Origin: Mameliella sp. MMSF_3455
GTDB lineage: Bacteria > Pseudomonadota > Alphaproteobacteria > Rhodobacterales > Rhodobacteraceae
Direction: 5' to 3'
Length of the DNA: 55,104 bases
Assembly: GCF_030733205.1 (NCBI RefSeq)
Contig: NZ_JASHJL010000034.1
Coordinates: 1-55,104 of the forward strand
Shown: in pieces, positions 18,706 to 28,361 of the stretch
Layout of the letters: each line of letters starts with the position of its first letter
How positions within the stretch are numbered: the stretch's first letter is position 1
The notes under the pieces: generated by a model
Told to the model about the DNA's origin: nothing
The model's database searches: none
What the model saw: the letters and a program-made list of their open reading frames with translations, nothing else
Program-made: the position numbers and the translations under genes

Positions 18706-20729
18706 CGCAGGATCGGCACGAAAACCTGCGCTGGATGGCGCCTCACCCGATGTGGCTGAACACCTCGCCGGGGTTGAACGGCGAGGCCCGACGCCCGGCG
18801 ATCCTGCGCTTTGCAAGCGAAGACTTCATGGAAGAACTGGCGGCGCTGACCGCGACGCGGCCAGAAGCGTTGCCAGCCTGGTTGGCGGTGCCCGAGACCT
18901 GGCGCGAACCGGCGCCCACGCCTCCGAAAGAGGGCCTGGCGACCGCGGCGCCGTTGTCGGCGGCACGCGCGCGGGCGACGGCGCTGGCGCGCAAGAAGGG
19001 GCTCGTTGGCGGGGCAGCGGCAAAGCCCGTGCCCCAGGTTCAGGCGGATCTAAAACTTTTTCAGCCCGCGCAGGACCGGTTCTACATGGTGGCGGCCCAA
19101 CTCGTCTGCCCGCGCCCGGGACTGCCGGACCGGACCATCAGCTCTGCCAAGCAAGAGCGCCCCCGCTTCGTCCTGCGCCAATTGGTGCAGAAAGTTGCAA
19201 GCGAGGGCGAATTCGACCCCGAAGGCAAGGATGCGAACGGTCTGGACGAAGTCGACGAATACGCCTTCATCCCGCACGGCGAAGACGGCGGCCACTGGCG
19301 GCTCCTGGCGCCCGAAGAGCGCGGGCGCCTGATACCGGATGAAGAGCGCCACGGCCTTTTCCCTACCACCTACCACACCGACGGGCGCAGGCGCCGATTG
19401 CTGCTGGGCGCCCTGCCGATTGCCCGGCGCGAGACCTATGTCGGCGCCACCCGGTCAAACGAGACGCCCGATCCTGAAATCACCCTGGATGAGTCTCCGC
19501 AGGACCCTGTTGCGCTGCTCTGGCATGCAGAGGTGACCGCCCCCTGGACCGTGCTGATTGACCAGGCTGCCATTGTGCAGGAGCAGATCGCGGATCGCCC
19601 CGGCGAACCCAGTATGTCCATAGCCAGCGACGGCCACCCGGAGCGGTTCGCTGCTGCCGAGAAGCTGCTGTTCGATTATCGCGCGGGGGCGGTCCAGATT
19701 GGCTGGCTGATCCTCGCGGACGCGCGGCGCTTCCTGCAAACTCACCTGCCGGTGCTTTGGGACAATCTGCAAGGGCTACCCACTCCGCGCAGCCTGACCG
19801 CTCCCGAAACCATGGTGAAGGGTCTCTTGCAGAGCATCACGATCCACAACCTGCTGGTCAGTGAGATCGGGACCGAGCACGGCGGTTCCGCCGGCCCGGT
19901 CAAGGCCGGTTTCGTCGAGGCGCTGCTGGCGCTCAGCGATGACGATGTCCTGGAGCTTGAAAAAGCTGCGACACCATTCGACTGGGATAACCCGCCGAGC
20001 CGCCCCGCGTTCCTCTGGATCCCGGCACACCCGCCGGTCAACCCCTCCGCGGTGACAGCCACGGACACCTGGAACAACTGGCCAAGTCGCGCGGGCACAT
20101 CGAGCGAGACGGTGGCAGAGCTTCAGGCTCTGATCGAGGTCGCGCTGGTCGAAAACGCCGCGACCGAAGGCCGGGCTGGTCCGGTCCCCGATTTGCGCCC
20201 GCCCCGCGACGTCAGCCGTCGCGAGGACACTTGGTTCACGGTGCGCTGCGTCTTCGAGAGGCCCAATTGCGTTGGCTTTGCCGCCCCGGTGGTCTCGACA
20301 CCGACGGCACCGTTCCAGATGGCGTCCTTCTTCGACCCCGATGCACCCGCGCGCGACATCAGGATCCCCATGCCGATTGATCTCTCACCCGCGGGGCTTC
20401 GGAAATTCCGCAAGAGCGCGGGGTTTGCCGTTTCCGACATGTTCTGCGGGGAAACGAACCGCTTCAAGAAGGTGACACTCGGCGATCTGATCCGATCGGT
20501 CCTGCCCTGGCCGCTGCACAAGGACCTGCCCTCGGCTGACAGCGCGGCCTGCAAGACCGCCGGGGGGAGCGCTTTCGGGCTGATGATTTCGCTGTCGATC
20601 CCGATCGTCACGATCTGTGCGTTCATCCTGATGATGATCATGGTCACGCTGCTGGACATGATCTTCAAGTGGCTGCCGTACCTCATGACCGTGATCCCCA
20701 TCCGACTCAGGAAGGGGGCCAAGGAATGA
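18699..20729 (+). CDS. Conserved eCIS protein of unknown function with hydrophobic C-terminus
   Basis: The 676-aa protein starts at the ATG at 18699, overlapping the spike stop. Its N-terminal part contains LKLFQPAQDRFYMVAAQLVC, EERHGLFPTTY and RRLLLGALPIARRETYVG. I recognise these as features of an uncharacterised protein recurring in eCIS loci, without a known role. Residues about 627-668 are strongly hydrophobic (LMISLSIPIVTICAFILMM, then LPYLMTVI) and end in a basic tail, RLRKGAKE. This indicates one long or two transmembrane helices, unusual for a soluble particle. A role in anchoring the baseplate to a membrane is inference. It overlaps gp25 by ATGA. Confidence 0.75.
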   Translation: MVAQDRHENLRWMAPHPMWLNTSPGLNGEARRPAILRFASEDFMEELAALTATRPEALPAWLAVPETWREPAPTPPKEGLATAAPLSAARARATALARKKGLVGGAAAKPVPQVQADLKLFQPAQDRFYMVAAQLVCPRPGLPDRTISSAKQERPRFVLRQLVQKVASEGEFDPEGKDANGLDEVDEYAFIPHGEDGGHWRLLAPEERGRLIPDEERHGLFPTTYHTDGRRRRLLLGALPIARRETYVGATRSNETPDPEITLDESPQDPVALLWHAEVTAPWTVLIDQAAIVQEQIADRPGEPSMSIASDGHPERFAAAEKLLFDYRAGAVQIGWLILADARRFLQTHLPVLWDNLQGLPTPRSLTAPETMVKGLLQSITIHNLLVSEIGTEHGGSAGPVKAGFVEALLALSDDDVLELEKAATPFDWDNPPSRPAFLWIPAHPPVNPSAVTATDTWNNWPSRAGTSSETVAELQALIEVALVENAATEGRAGPVPDLRPPRDVSRREDTWFTVRCVFERPNCVGFAAPVVSTPTAPFQMASFFDPDAPARDIRIPMPIDLSPAGLRKFRKSAGFAVSDMFCGETNRFKKVTLGDLIRSVLPWPLHKDLPSADSAACKTAGGSAFGLMISLSIPIVTICAFILMMIMVTLLDMIFKWLPYLMTVIPIRLRKGAKE

Positions 20730-21118
20730 GCATGGGCGAAAAGAGCCTGGGTCGCGGATTCGCCTTTCCCCCGGGGATCGGGCCGGATGGTCGTTGGGCC
20801 TGGTCGACGGGCGTCGACAACATCCACCAGTCGATCGAGCTGATCCTGAGAACCGATCGAGGCGAGCGCCTTATGCGCCCGGCTTTCGGCGGCGGGCTGT
20901 CCCGCTTCCTGTTCCAGCCCAACACAGCCGCCACGCACCGGCTGATCGAAGAGGTCGTTACCCAGTCGCTCGGCCGGTTCGAGCCCCGCATACGCCTCCA
21001 GTCCGTCGATGTCGGACCGGACCCCGATGAAGCCGACGCGGCGCGCGCCCTGGTGCGCTACCGCGTCATCCGCACCGGCGCCGCGGACAGCGTCGCCCTG
21101 CGTGTCCAACTGAGGTGA
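20726..21118 (+). CDS. Baseplate wedge protein gp25-like (Afp9-type)
   Basis: The 130-aa protein belongs to the GPW/gp25 family. Signature parts are NIHQSIELILRTDRGERLMRPAFGGGL (only the core RTDRGERLMRP is diagnostic) and then RFEPRIRL. In T4 and Afp, gp25 nucleates sheath assembly through a domain shared with the sheath C-terminus. The start at 20726 lies in an ATGA overlap with the preceding gene, and the longer open frame upstream is a shadow. The baseplate J gene follows 9 bp later. Confidence 0.92.
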   Translation: MSMGEKSLGRGFAFPPGIGPDGRWAWSTGVDNIHQSIELILRTDRGERLMRPAFGGGLSRFLFQPNTAATHRLIEEVVTQSLGRFEPRIRLQSVDVGPDPDEADAARALVRYRVIRTGAADSVALRVQLR

Positions 21119-21127
21119 TCAAAGGCC

Positions 21128-23347
21128 ATGCCCCTGCCACCGCCTGCAATTGACACCCGCACCTGGCGCGAGCTGATGGAAGAGGCCCTGCGCCGCAACG
21201 CGGTGCATACGCCCGAATGGACCAACCAGTCGGACGCCGACCCGGGCGTCACGCTGTTGCAGCTCTTCGCCTATATGAGCGAGAGCATTATCTACCGCAC
21301 AAACGCGATCCCCGAGCGCAACCGCCGCGCCTTCCTGCGTCTTCTGGGACTTGCCCTGCGCCCGGCAGGAGTGGCCCGGGGGCTCGTGGCTTTCGAGAAA
21401 TCCTCGGGCGCGGTCGAGGCACAGACGCTTGACGCAGGCGCCGACCTGCGCGCCGGACAAACGCCGTTCAAGGTCACGCGCGGGCTCGATGTGCTGCCGG
21501 TCGTTGCCTCGGTCTTCTACAAGCGCCGCCTGGCGGGGGTCGCCCTTGAAAACGCGCGCGAGTCCTACGGCGCACTTTATGCCAGCTTCACCGATCCTCC
21601 AGGGAGTGCGGCAGCGGTGAACGCGCTTGATTTCTACAAGACCGTGGAATTCGAACCACCGCACCCGGGCGACATCGGACCAGGCTTGGACGTCGGGGCA
21701 GAGACGATAGACGGCCTCTGGATCGCGCTATTTGCGCAGCGTGAGAACAAGGTCGTGGAGGCACGGGACGCGCTGCGCGGCAAGTCTCTGAGCCTTGGAG
21801 TGATGCCGGCGCTGGACGAAGAAGGGCTGTCGCATCTGCCGATCGACAGCGATCCCGAAACCCTGCGTGCGCTGGTCGTTGAAACGCCGAATCCCGCCGC
21901 CCCCGGCGCAGGCGCCAACTACCGCGCGCTCACCGCCACGCCGGATGCGAACCCGCTGACGATGCCCGCGCTTCTCGAGGTCTCGCTTGGGGACGCGGAA
22001 CTCACCACCTGGGACAATCTCGAACCATTGGAACCGGGCACCGGGGCCTACCCGCCGGATCTCGAGGACGACCCGCGGGCCGCGCGGCTGGTCTCCTGGC
22101 TTCGTGTCCGGTTGAGGAACGACGGGAATGCCGTGGCGGCGGGCGGGCAGATGTCCTTCAAACTGTCCTGGATCGGGATCAACGCCAGCCGCGTGGAGCA
22201 ACGCGCGCATGTCACCGGAGAACTCCTGGGCCGGGGCAACGGCGCTCCGGACCAGGCGGCGCGGCTGACCAACACGCCGGTCATCGCTGATAGCCTGGAG
22301 CTGCGCATCAACGGCCAGCTTTGGCAGCCGATCGACGATATCCTCGCGGCCCCCGCCGAGGCGGGAGCGCGCGGCGGCGACAGCGAGGCCGACGGGACCG
22401 AGGCGATGGTCTATGCGCTCGACCCCGCCACGGGCGAGATCGCCTTTGGAGATGGTCTGCACGGTGCGCGCCCTGCCCAGGGCGCGGTGATCCTGGCAAG
22501 CTACGATCACGGCGGCGGGCCCGCGGGGCTCGTCAGCATCGGAGCGATCAAGTCCGGATCCGGGCTGCCGAGCGGGCTGAAGGTTACCAATCCGGTTCCG
22601 ACCTGGGGCGGCAGCGCGGGCGAAACCGTCGCCGAGGCCGAGCGCCGCGCACCCACTGTCCTGGCCAACCGCGACCGCCTGGTGACCGAAGAGGATTTTT
22701 CGACCATCGCCGCCGGAACGCCCGGGGTCGACATGGGCCGGGTCGAGGTTCTGGGGCTGGTGCGCCCCGCGAACCCGGCGCTTGTCGCGCCGGGTGCCGT
22801 CACGGTCATGGTGATCCCCGCCAACGATGCGCTGACCCCGCGCGCGCCCAACCCCGATCGACTGTTCCTGCAGGCGGTTTGCGAGCACATGGCCCCGCGC
22901 CGCCTGATAACGACCGAGCTTCACGTTCACGGCCCGGTCTACGTCGATGTCTGGGTCTCGATCTCGATCGAGGTGACGCCCGGGCGCGACACACCAACGG
23001 TGCGCAACGCGGTCACCGCCGCCATCGAGACTTTCCTTTCGGCGCTCGAAGGCGGCTTTGCGGGGCGCGGCTGGCCATTGGAAACCGCCGTGGACCCGGC
23101 CGAAATCCTGGTGCAGGCGGCGCAGGCCGAGGGCGTGCGCCGGGTCGATCAACTGATCGTCGGAGGTGCTTCGGGCCCCTTCACCACGCCCATGGCCCTG
23201 AGCGGACTGGAACTGCCGCGCCTCGCGGGCGTGTCGGTGGTCGCCGGAGGAGACCCGATCCCGCTTGATGAGCTACAGGGCCAGGCCCCGCCAGTCGATA
23301 CGGTTGTCGCGGCGACGCCGGTGCCCGTGATCCCGGACGAATGCTGA
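21128..23347 (+). CDS. Baseplate J-like wedge protein (gp6/Afp11-type)
   Basis: The 739-aa protein matches the putative baseplate assembly family. The N-terminus has DPGVTLLQLFAYMSESIIYR and NRRAFLRLLGLALRPAG, a clear signature. The C-terminal gpJ-like half has GEIAFGDGLHGARPAQGA, RLVTEEDFSTIAAGTPGV, and a final PVYVDVWVSISIEVTPG. Such proteins form the inner baseplate ring that couples hub movement to sheath contraction. It lies between gp25 and the gpI-like protein, the canonical order gp25-gpJ-gpI. Confidence 0.92.
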   Translation: MPLPPPAIDTRTWRELMEEALRRNAVHTPEWTNQSDADPGVTLLQLFAYMSESIIYRTNAIPERNRRAFLRLLGLALRPAGVARGLVAFEKSSGAVEAQTLDAGADLRAGQTPFKVTRGLDVLPVVASVFYKRRLAGVALENARESYGALYASFTDPPGSAAAVNALDFYKTVEFEPPHPGDIGPGLDVGAETIDGLWIALFAQRENKVVEARDALRGKSLSLGVMPALDEEGLSHLPIDSDPETLRALVVETPNPAAPGAGANYRALTATPDANPLTMPALLEVSLGDAELTTWDNLEPLEPGTGAYPPDLEDDPRAARLVSWLRVRLRNDGNAVAAGGQMSFKLSWIGINASRVEQRAHVTGELLGRGNGAPDQAARLTNTPVIADSLELRINGQLWQPIDDILAAPAEAGARGGDSEADGTEAMVYALDPATGEIAFGDGLHGARPAQGAVILASYDHGGGPAGLVSIGAIKSGSGLPSGLKVTNPVPTWGGSAGETVAEAERRAPTVLANRDRLVTEEDFSTIAAGTPGVDMGRVEVLGLVRPANPALVAPGAVTVMVIPANDALTPRAPNPDRLFLQAVCEHMAPRRLITTELHVHGPVYVDVWVSISIEVTPGRDTPTVRNAVTAAIETFLSALEGGFAGRGWPLETAVDPAEILVQAAQAEGVRRVDQLIVGGASGPFTTPMALSGLELPRLAGVSVVAGGDPIPLDELQGQAPPVDTVVAATPVPVIPDEC

Positions 23348-23354
23348 GGGCGAC

Positions 23355-26165
23355 ATGAAAGACGCAAACGGCACCTCCTTTCATCTGATGCTCGGGCGCC
23401 GGGACTGGCAGGCCGCGCTCACCCACGAGGCGCCGTCCTCGGTCATCTGGGACCAGACCGCGGGCGCCGCAGTTCTGCGCCCCGAGGCCAAGCACTTCCC
23501 ACCGCGCGTGGGTGCGGTACGCCTGTCCCCGGAGGACCGGCGTGGGGCGGATCGCGACGGTTTCGGAAATTGGTATTGGATCACCGAGGACCGGCGCGGG
23601 ATCCGGACCTGGAGGATTGGTGGCAGCGCCGCAGATTTCTTCGACGCAAGCACGCTGGAGCAAACCGTCTGCCCGCCGAAGGACGGCAGCTTTGCAGATA
23701 GCGCCCCGCCCGAGCCTGCCTTCGCCGATCTGACGCTCTCGGGCCTGTCGGTCAGCTGCCGCCATTTCCTGCTGGTCGGTACGCTCTCCCCGAACGGTTT
23801 CCTTCTGTTCGACCTCCACAGTGGCGGCACGCCGACGTTCCAGCCCTGGAGCACCCCGGCAGAGATCGCGGTGCGAGACCTTGCGCGGGCGCACGACGGC
23901 GGGACCTGGATCCTCGACCGAACGGGACCAGCGGATGCCGGGCGGGTCTGGAAGCTCGACGAGCGTTTCTGCCTTGAAGGTTTCGCCGGGACCACCGCGC
24001 TCCCCCTGCCGGCACCGCCCGACTTCACCCCCGAAGGCGCGCCGCCCGAGCCCGTCGTCGCTTCGGAATTCCCCAGGGCGCTGGATCTCGGTGCATCTGG
24101 CCCCACGGGCGTGCCCGGCGCCGCCGCCCCGGTTTCGGTTGCCAGCCTGCCGGACGAGACGTTTCTGATCCTCGACGCGCCCGAGGGCGTGCCCTCGCGC
24201 ATCATCCGCTATTCGCCCGATGGTCCGGCGGCCGAGGTCACGCTGGACCAGGACAAGCTGAGGGAGTTCGAAGACCCGCCGCTCGCCTACCGAGGTCACG
24301 ACATCGCCTTTGTCGCCAATTTCAAGGCCCCCCCGGGCCGTCTCGAGGGTGCCCTGCTGATCGTCGATGACCACGGGGACAAGGCGCTGCACTTCGACCT
24401 CACGGCGGATAGTTGGGCGCCCGAGGCGCCCGCGGTGTCCGAGCTATCGCTAACGCTTGCCCCCGATTACCTGCCGATGCGCCATTTCGCGGGCCGGGCC
24501 CTGGTCGAGGCGGGGGGCAAGACCCACTACGACCTTGGCGAGACCTGGATCGCGCTGGCCCCACACCCGCGTCAGAACAGGGTGACCGAGGGGACGATCC
24601 GGCCCGCCGTCTTCGATTCAGGCCGACCCGGGACCGTTTGGCACCGGATCATCTTCGACGGCTGCGTGGCGCCGGGAACCTCGGTGACGCTTTCGGTGCG
24701 GGCCGCCGATAGCCCGGACGCGCTTCTCGGGACCGAGTGGTCGGTCCTGCCCCGCCCCTACAAGCGCGGCGACGGGGCCGAGACCCCGCATTGGAGCCCC
24801 TTCCCCGATGCCGACCCCGAAAGCGCGGCGGGCAGCTATGAAACGCTGATCCAGTCGGCAGAGGGCCGTTTCCTGCAACTGGGGATCGACCTCACCGGCA
24901 ATGGCAGCACCACGCCGCGCCTGCGCGCGCTGCGCATCTACATGCCCCGGTTCAGCTATCTCGACCGTTACCTGCCCGCGGTCTACCGCGAGGACGAAGT
25001 CTCGGGAGACTTCCTGGAGCGCTTCCTGGCCAACGTCGAGGGGCTCTTCACCACGATGGAAGACCGGGTCGCCACGGCGCATGGGCTCTGGGATACGCGG
25101 ATTGCACCGCCAGAGGCGCTGGACTGGCTTGCAACCTGGATGGGTGCGGCACTGGAGACCGACTGGGACGACGCGCGGAGACGTCTCTTCATCGACCATG
25201 TCGAGCTTCTGTTTCGCTGGCGGGGCACGCCCGCCGGGCTGAAGGCAATGATCGACATCGCGACGGATCCCTGCCCGGATGAATGCCTCTTCGACGGCTT
25301 GAAGAGCGGCAACCCGCCCGAGCCCGACGGCGCGCGGCAGGGGGTGCGGCTGTCAGAGACCCATGCGCTGCGCGCTTTCAAGAGCGTCACGCCAGACCCT
25401 ATGGAGACGCTGGTGGGCTGGACCTACGAGGACGGCGCCGAGGCGTTGCACCAGGCTTTCGCGGCCTTCGCCCTCGACCGGCGCGGGGCGACGGTGGCCG
25501 AGCTGTCGACGATTTGGGGCGAAAGCCCGGCGTTGCAGTCGCAAAACGAGATCCGCTTTGCACCTCTGGTGCCCGCCAACCCCGCCAAGGCCGAGGATTG
25601 GCGGGCCTTTGCCGCCGGTCCGATCGGGTTCACCTATGCGGCGGCCACGGCGGCCGACACGATCCATTGGCAGGCCTACCTGACCCGCCGCCATGGCGCG
25701 CCGGATCGCGTCGCGGCAGCCCATGGGCTGACCAGCGCCGACCCTCATCCCCTGTCCCTTCCCGCAAGCCTGCCCCCGGGGGGACCTCGGCTCGAAGACT
25801 GGATCGCCTTCGTCTCGGCCATCCTGCCGGTCGAGCGCGACGCGCATCGTTTCACCGTACTGGCCCCGGTTTACCCGGGCGAAGACCGCCAGCGTCGCGA
25901 CGACCGCATCGGGCAGATCGCCCGCGTGGTCGAGCGCGAGCGCCCGCTTCACACCGCATACGAGGTGCGCCCCTACTGGGCGCTCTTCCAAACCGGCTCG
26001 GCCCGACTGGGCCTCGATACCGCGTTGAGCGAGGGCGCGCGGTTCACGGCGATCGAACTCGGTCGCAGCGCGCTCAGCGAGGGATTCATCGGCTACGGCC
26101 ACCCATTTGCCGTTCGGGACCGCACCGTGGTCGGACGCGACGCAGCAGGAGAGGTAAGACTATGA
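23355..26165 (+). CDS. P2 gpI-like baseplate protein with large N-terminal beta domain (Afp12-type)
   Basis: The 936-aa protein has a P2 tail protein I-like region at about residues 533-640 (FSYLDRYLPAVYRED, then LERFLANVEGLFTTMEDR, DWLATWMGAAL and LLFRWRGTPAGLKAMID). Before it are about 530 residues of beta-rich sequence with repeats such as DGFGNWYWITEDRRG, DGGTWILDRTGP and DETFLILDAPEG, suggesting a beta-propeller. P2 gpI alone is under 200 aa, so the N-terminal domain is a large addition. The protein likely forms the outer baseplate wedge and a platform for fibres. Its end overlaps the next gene by ATGA. Confidence 0.87.
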   Translation: MKDANGTSFHLMLGRRDWQAALTHEAPSSVIWDQTAGAAVLRPEAKHFPPRVGAVRLSPEDRRGADRDGFGNWYWITEDRRGIRTWRIGGSAADFFDASTLEQTVCPPKDGSFADSAPPEPAFADLTLSGLSVSCRHFLLVGTLSPNGFLLFDLHSGGTPTFQPWSTPAEIAVRDLARAHDGGTWILDRTGPADAGRVWKLDERFCLEGFAGTTALPLPAPPDFTPEGAPPEPVVASEFPRALDLGASGPTGVPGAAAPVSVASLPDETFLILDAPEGVPSRIIRYSPDGPAAEVTLDQDKLREFEDPPLAYRGHDIAFVANFKAPPGRLEGALLIVDDHGDKALHFDLTADSWAPEAPAVSELSLTLAPDYLPMRHFAGRALVEAGGKTHYDLGETWIALAPHPRQNRVTEGTIRPAVFDSGRPGTVWHRIIFDGCVAPGTSVTLSVRAADSPDALLGTEWSVLPRPYKRGDGAETPHWSPFPDADPESAAGSYETLIQSAEGRFLQLGIDLTGNGSTTPRLRALRIYMPRFSYLDRYLPAVYREDEVSGDFLERFLANVEGLFTTMEDRVATAHGLWDTRIAPPEALDWLATWMGAALETDWDDARRRLFIDHVELLFRWRGTPAGLKAMIDIATDPCPDECLFDGLKSGNPPEPDGARQGVRLSETHALRAFKSVTPDPMETLVGWTYEDGAEALHQAFAAFALDRRGATVAELSTIWGESPALQSQNEIRFAPLVPANPAKAEDWRAFAAGPIGFTYAAATAADTIHWQAYLTRRHGAPDRVAAAHGLTSADPHPLSLPASLPPGGPRLEDWIAFVSAILPVERDAHRFTVLAPVYPGEDRQRRDDRIGQIARVVERERPLHTAYEVRPYWALFQTGSARLGLDTALSEGARFTAIELGRSALSEGFIGYGHPFAVRDRTVVGRDAAGEVRL

Positions 26166-28357
26166 CTTGCGAAACAGGATGCGGATGCCACGGCGCCTGT
26201 ACGCCTTCTCTGACGCTCGATCCGCACAAGCGGGTGCACTACTCTCAAGGCCAGGTGCTGGGCGTGGATGAGTTCGTGCAGGAGGAGTACTACTTCCTCG
26301 AAGGCGCGCGCAGGCACCATCGGACCTTGCACGGTTATGGCACGGTCTGCGGTCTTGGGGTGTCGGCATCGGACAAGGGCAACGAGGTCGAGATCCGGGT
26401 CGCGCCCGGCCACGGCATCGACACCCACGGCCGCGAGTTGCACGTCACCACCGCGCAATGCGCAAGCCTTGACGCCTGGATCGCGGGCCAGGCGGCCAGT
26501 TCGCCGCCTCTTGCCCTGCCCTCACCGGCCGAGCTCGATGTCTGGGTCGTGCTCTGCTACCGCGAGTGCCTGACCGATCAGGAACCGATCCCGAGCGGCC
26601 CTTGCCGCACCCCTGAGGAATCGATGACGCCCACGCGTGTCACCGAAAGCTTCTCGATCCGTTTTGACCTGCAGCGCCCCGATATGGCGCGCTTCGATGC
26701 GATCCGCGCCTTTGCTGCGCTGATCGGGCGGCTGGATCCCATGCCTGGCGGCTCTCCCGCGATGTCGATCGACGATTTCCTGGACGAAGTCGAAGCGATC
26801 GGGACCTTCACGGGCTCGCCCCCGAGCCCCGCCTCTCCGGCAACCGGGCCGATCGAGGTGCCCGAGGACCAGATGGGGGAGTACCTTGCGGCAGCTTTCC
26901 ACGCCTGGGTCACCGTGGTGCGGCCCGCGCTTCTGCCGGATGGCACCAATTGCGCGGGCAGCCCGGGTGGCGATGGCTGCATCGCCCTGGCCCGGCTTCG
27001 GGTGCCGGTAACGGACGCGGGCGGCGGCGCGGTCGCGCTTGCCGGCAACGCGGCGGCGATCACCGTGGAGGATGTCGATCGTCCGCTGCTCCTATCGACC
27101 CAGCTGATCCAGGAATTGCTGATCCCCGCTTCGGATGACGGCGGTGTGATCGACCATGACGCTCTCAACGGATTGGCGGATGACGACCACCTTCAATACC
27201 TCCTGATCCAGCCACGCACCGGGGCCGGGCCAAGCACCCTGGTCGAGCACCTCTCGGGCAATGGCACATTCAGACTGCAAGACATTCCACAGGCCGCCGT
27301 GCCAGGCGACGCGATGCCATGGGGCCAGGGCGCCGGCGGCGACCTGACCGACAACTACCCGACCCCCACAGTCAAAGGGCTGCACGGGCTCGACATCCCG
27401 GCCCCTGACGACACTGGTGCCAACGACGGCATGCACCTGACCGTCGAAAACAATGGGACCCAACTGGTATGGGCCGCAGCCGCGGCCCCTGGCCCCGGAG
27501 ACGGGGCCGGCGAGGAAAACCTGGTACGCCTTCAGGCGCTGTCCTGGCTGCATGGGGGGGCAAGCGATCTTCGGTTTGACCTGCAGTTCCTGGGGGGCGC
27601 CGTCGAAACCCTTCCGGGAATCGCGGTGGCCTTCTGGAACGAACAGGTCGGGGACTCCGTGGTCGAGCTTGGCGTCGATGGTGAGAGAAATCTGGATCTC
27701 GGTTCGCTCGACGCCAACAGTTTCCGGATCTACGCGGAGGTTCCCGACGATCGCCTTGGCGCGTCTTTCGCAGAAACCCAACCAAGGGCAAGGCTTCGTC
27801 TGCCCCCGGTCGCCCTGATCCCGATCAAACCCGACGTTGCAGTTGGACAGACCCTGTTCGGCTCGGGCTCGCAAATGGACACGAACCTTGCACCGGGCGC
27901 CTTCCTGCGCATCGACGACAACACGCATGCCGAGATCGTGGATCGACAGCTCAAGATCTGGGTCGAGCTGGACGGCGATCATGTCCGGGCTTTCACCGAC
28001 AGTGTGGACCCCGACATTACGCGTGCGGTGGATACGGAATTCCTGCGCTCGCGCCTGCCAACAGGGGATCGCCCGGAAGGCGCGAAACGCGGCACGCAAG
28101 GGGGACTGTTCTCGAGCTGGATCAACTTCGCCGACACCGACGGCATTTCCGCCGGGTGGGTCAACGTAAACGAAGCGGACGCCAGCGTTCTCAGCGCGCT
28201 CGGGATCGCGAACACTTCCATCGAAGCCTTCCTGCAGCGGCGACGTGCGCTCGGACGGTTCTCCACCTTCGACGAGATCAACGCGATCAACGGGATCAGC
28301 GACCGCGCGCGCCGCGTGCTGACCAACCCCGATCACATCATCCTGGGAGCGAGGTAG
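26162..28357 (+). CDS. Fibre-like baseplate protein with C-terminal helix-hairpin-helix
   Basis: The 731-aa protein starts with a cysteine cluster (CETGCGCHGAC), then a platform-type domain: VHYSQGQVLGVDEF, YYFLEGARRHHRTLHGYG, TVCGLGV, APGHGIDTHGRELHV. The middle contains phage tail-fibre signatures, DALNGLADDDHLQYL and GGDLTDNYPTPTVKGLHG. The last ~65 residues (VNVNEADASVLSALGI, LGRFSTFDEINAINGI) match the ComEA/T2SK-type helix-hairpin-helix pattern, unusual in a tail protein. It probably forms a fibre or receptor-binding appendage attached to the baseplate (inference from motifs and position). The start at 26162 is set by the ATGA overlap. Confidence 0.75.
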   Translation: MTCETGCGCHGACTPSLTLDPHKRVHYSQGQVLGVDEFVQEEYYFLEGARRHHRTLHGYGTVCGLGVSASDKGNEVEIRVAPGHGIDTHGRELHVTTAQCASLDAWIAGQAASSPPLALPSPAELDVWVVLCYRECLTDQEPIPSGPCRTPEESMTPTRVTESFSIRFDLQRPDMARFDAIRAFAALIGRLDPMPGGSPAMSIDDFLDEVEAIGTFTGSPPSPASPATGPIEVPEDQMGEYLAAAFHAWVTVVRPALLPDGTNCAGSPGGDGCIALARLRVPVTDAGGGAVALAGNAAAITVEDVDRPLLLSTQLIQELLIPASDDGGVIDHDALNGLADDDHLQYLLIQPRTGAGPSTLVEHLSGNGTFRLQDIPQAAVPGDAMPWGQGAGGDLTDNYPTPTVKGLHGLDIPAPDDTGANDGMHLTVENNGTQLVWAAAAAPGPGDGAGEENLVRLQALSWLHGGASDLRFDLQFLGGAVETLPGIAVAFWNEQVGDSVVELGVDGERNLDLGSLDANSFRIYAEVPDDRLGASFAETQPRARLRLPPVALIPIKPDVAVGQTLFGSGSQMDTNLAPGAFLRIDDNTHAEIVDRQLKIWVELDGDHVRAFTDSVDPDITRAVDTEFLRSRLPTGDRPEGAKRGTQGGLFSSWINFADTDGISAGWVNVNEADASVLSALGIANTSIEAFLQRRRALGRFSTFDEINAINGISDRARRVLTNPDHIILGAR

Positions 28358-28361
28358 CGCG

